Below, one piece after another: positions 5,202 to 6,378 of a stretch of 6,378 nucleotides of DNA. Numbering within the stretch: the stretch's first letter is position 1; every line of letters begins with the position of its first letter. Location: positions 1-6,378 of the forward strand of contig CAKURN010000086.1 in the NCBI GenBank assembly GCA_934675695.1, given 5' to 3'. The translations under genes and the position numbers were made by a program. The notes beneath the pieces were generated by a model. The model was not told the DNA's origin and made no database searches. It worked only from the letters and a program-made list of their open reading frames with translations. This DNA comes from an uncultured Candidatus Melainabacteria bacterium. GTDB lineage: Bacteria > Cyanobacteriota > Vampirovibrionia > Gastranaerophilales > Gastranaerophilaceae.

Positions 5202-5234
5202 GAAGTTAGTTAGTGTTTATAAAGGCGTTTATTT

Positions 5235-6029
5235 ATGAAAAATTGTGAAAAAAGATTTGAAAATGAAGTTGAGTTGATTTTAAGAGCAAAAGAAGGCGAC
5301 ATTGAAGCAAGAAATATTTTGATTGAAAACAATCTTCCACTTATTCAAAAAATTGCTACAAAATCAATCAAATCAGAAGTTTTGACAACAAATGACCTTG
5401 TTCAAGAAGGTATCTTTGGACTCGTTGTTGCAATAGAAAAATTCAACCCTACTTTGGGTTTTAAGTTTGCAACTTATGCTTCTTGGTGGATTAAACAAGC
5501 AATGTATAAAGCAATCTCTGAACAATCTTATGCGTATAATATCCCTGTTTATATACAAGAAACTCTTTCTCGTTACAAAAAAACAAAACAACAAATGGAA
5601 CAACAAAACGCAAACGTGACAAAAACAGAAATAGCTAAAAAAATGAACACAACAGAAGAAAAAATAAATACATTTTTGAATGTTTACACAAAAGCTCTTT
5701 CTATAGAATCAGGTACTACTCTTACCGGAAACAAAGAATTGACGCTGTCTGAAATCATTGAAGATGAAAAACAAAACGTTGAAAAAACAGTTCTCGATTC
5801 AGAATTGAAAATAGAAATAAAAATGGCATTAGACAATTTGAAAGAAAAAGAAAAAAACGTTATTGTTTTGAGATTTGGTTTAAATGGCGACAAAAAGAAA
5901 ACTCTGGAAGAAATCGGAAATTCTTACGGTGTTACAAAAGAATGTGTTCGTCAAATCGAAAAAAGAGCATTAAACAAAATTGCCGATTCTGACATTGCAA
6001 AAAACAGTCTTGTAACTTATATCAGATAA
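5235..6029 (+). CDS. RNA polymerase sigma factor, compact sigma-70 family
   Basis: The 264-aa product directs RNA polymerase to promoters. It starts within the end of region 1.2 (EVELILRAKEGDIEARNILI, 11-30), continues with region 2 (NNLPLIQKIA; DLVQEGIFGLVVAIEKFNP at 54-72; FATYASWWIKQAMYKAI at 78-94), region 3.0 (NIPVYIQE, 102-109), a 3.2-like linker (LSIES...LSEIIED, 155-177) and region 4 (LKEKEKNVIVLRFGL at 202-216; helix-turn-helix 223-246 ending VTKECVRQIEKRAL). Region 1.1 and the usual D-P-V-R-x-Y-L-x-x-I are absent, so it is not the primary sigma but a group 2 or 3 relative. In 2.4 the -10-reading Gln is kept, but the position of E. coli Thr440 appears to be Tyr91. The -35-reading E, R and Q of region 4.2 are kept, with Lys for the usual Arg. 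The start has AAAGG 9 nt upstream. It stands alone, divergent from purA, behind a consensus-like promoter, so housekeeping polymerase probably transcribes it. Confidence 0.93.
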   Translation: MKNCEKRFENEVELILRAKEGDIEARNILIENNLPLIQKIATKSIKSEVLTTNDLVQEGIFGLVVAIEKFNPTLGFKFATYASWWIKQAMYKAISEQSYAYNIPVYIQETLSRYKKTKQQMEQQNANVTKTEIAKKMNTTEEKINTFLNVYTKALSIESGTTLTGNKELTLSEIIEDEKQNVEKTVLDSELKIEIKMALDNLKEKEKNVIVLRFGLNGDKKKTLEEIGNSYGVTKECVRQIEKRALNKIADSDIAKNSLVTYIR

Positions 6030-6090
6030 AATTTCTTTGTTAAATAATGTAACAATATAAACAAAAACAAGTAAAAAAAATAAAGAAATC

Positions 6091-6126
6091 AACAATATTT
6101 GCCGATAAAAGTATTGTTAGACAATA
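6091..6126 (+). repeat. Interleaved inverted repeats before the last gene
   Basis: AACAATATTT (6091-6100) pairs with AAGTATTGTT (6109-6118): 10 bp including one G-U, with loop GCCGATAA. TATTGT (6112-6117) can instead pair with ACAATA (6121-6126) across 3 nt. The middle arm cannot do both. A further AACAATAT is at 6051-6058. No U-tract follows, so this is not a terminator. It sits just before a strong ribosome site, as an operator or a two-state leader would. I see no convincing sigma gene terminator or promoter in the 114-bp spacer 6030-6143. Confidence 0.45.
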
Positions 6127-6143
6127 AAGTTAAGGAGAAAGTT

Positions 6144-6378
6144 ATGGGACTTTCTGCAAGTCAGGCAAGATTTCTTCAATTAACAGCAAGAAAAAATGAC
6201 ATTGAATACGAAGCTCAACAAATTACTCAACAAAGACTGGCTTTGTCACAACAATTGGCTACAGTGTCAAATGAATATAACGATGCCATTTCTAACAAAA
6301 AACTTGTGTTCAGTTATGCAGATTCTACAGTACATCAAGTAGATGTCAGCTATGCTAACTACAAAAACTACATGAACC
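6144..6378 (+). CDS. Unknown MGLSASQARF protein, N-terminal fragment (runs off the right edge)
   Basis: The first 78 codons are present and open to the edge. The start is firm: AAGGAG (6132-6137) lies 6 nt before the ATG, the best ribosome site in the window, suggesting high expression. The protein begins MGLSASQARFLQLTARKNDI, has no signal peptide, and from about residue 11 to 50 is Gln-, Ala- and Glu-rich with helical, coiled-coil-like spacing (EYEAQQITQQRLALSQQLAT). It then turns to beta-type sequence with Tyr and Val (KLVFSYADSTVHQVDVSYAN). I have no function for it. I recall similar N-termini in Gastranaerophilales-type genomes, in several copies; the helical Q-rich start loosely resembles flagellar or secreted filament components, which is only a guess. 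It is separated from the sigma gene by 114 bp with inverted repeats. Confidence 0.82.
   Translation, partial: MGLSASQARFLQLTARKNDIEYEAQQITQQRLALSQQLATVSNEYNDAISNKKLVFSYADSTVHQVDVSYANYKNYMN

Larger units (their letters stand above)
4841..5234. other. Divergent non-coding region between purA and the sigma gene
   Basis: A 394-bp stretch with no credible protein-coding gene on either strand. From left to right it holds the purA ribosome site, a direct repeat TTACAACA (4860-4867 and 4874-4881), a minus-strand terminator, two nested long-range stems, a 19-bp imperfect inverted repeat and overlapping divergent promoters. The density of paired arms and the correctly oriented terminator make a minus-strand RNA more likely than a plain spacer. 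The sigma gene's own promoter lies to the right of all the stems, so they are not part of its leader. Confidence 0.7.

Noticed and set aside
6031..6089. ATTTCTTT/AAAGAAAT inverted pair after the sigma gene as a terminator
   Set aside because: The arms are 8 bp of A/T-rich sequence separated by 43 nt, with no GC core and no U-tract after the right arm.
1..6378. CRISPR array, insertion sequence, tRNA or rRNA genes
   Set aside because: No regularly spaced direct repeats, no transposase-like frame or terminal inverted repeats, and no tRNA-like cloverleaf or rRNA sequence were seen on either strand.

Overview
The window is about 30% GC, densely coded and entirely bacterial. The gene set (nadK-recN, a Dus enzyme, purA, a compact sigma-70 factor) is general. 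The most telling clue is the last, cut-off gene, whose N-terminus MGLSASQARF I associate, from memory, with AT-rich gut Gastranaerophilales (Vampirovibrionia/Melainabacteria, the non-photosynthetic sister lineage of Cyanobacteria). I hold that assignment at moderate confidence; no search was possible.

Layout. Positions 1-877 are a minus-strand pair: nadK (NAD kinase), followed 3 nt downstream by the first 25 codons of a RecN-like ATPase that runs off the left edge. A 98-bp divergent spacer (878-975) carries back-to-back extended -10 promoters that share bases. To its right a plus-strand operon runs 976-3566: a secreted protein built from three or four TonB/TolA C-terminal-like repeats, a DusB-type tRNA-dihydrouridine synthase 1 nt later, and a small GIY-YIG domain protein whose start overlaps the Dus gene by 35 nt. 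That operon meets purA tail to tail, with 17 bp of convergent overlap. purA (adenylosuccinate synthetase, minus strand) is split by a frameshift near 3725-3752: residues 1-368 lie in one frame and the conserved last 61 residues in another.

The 394-bp gap 4841-5234 between purA and the divergent sigma gene is the most interesting part. On the minus strand it holds a good intrinsic terminator (4894-4930) immediately preceded by the 3' arm of a long-range stem, whose 5' arm is at 5064-5075; a second nested stem lies inside. A plausible promoter places a start at the base of the outer stem. The result is a candidate structured RNA of about 182 nt with a rod-and-bubble shape just upstream of a purine gene. 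That resembles 6S RNA in length, shape and genomic setting, although an attenuating purA leader is an alternative. Next to it are a 19-bp imperfect inverted repeat (5081-5139) and overlapping divergent promoters for the sigma gene and for a longer minus-strand transcript.

The right end has a short (264 aa) sigma-70 factor lacking region 1.1 and most of 1.2, a spacer with three interleaved ACAATA/TATTGT arms, and the start of a well-translated unknown gene cut by the window edge. As a whole this is mostly housekeeping DNA: NADP supply, tRNA modification, AMP synthesis and transcription control, plus one envelope-type protein and one lineage-specific unknown.
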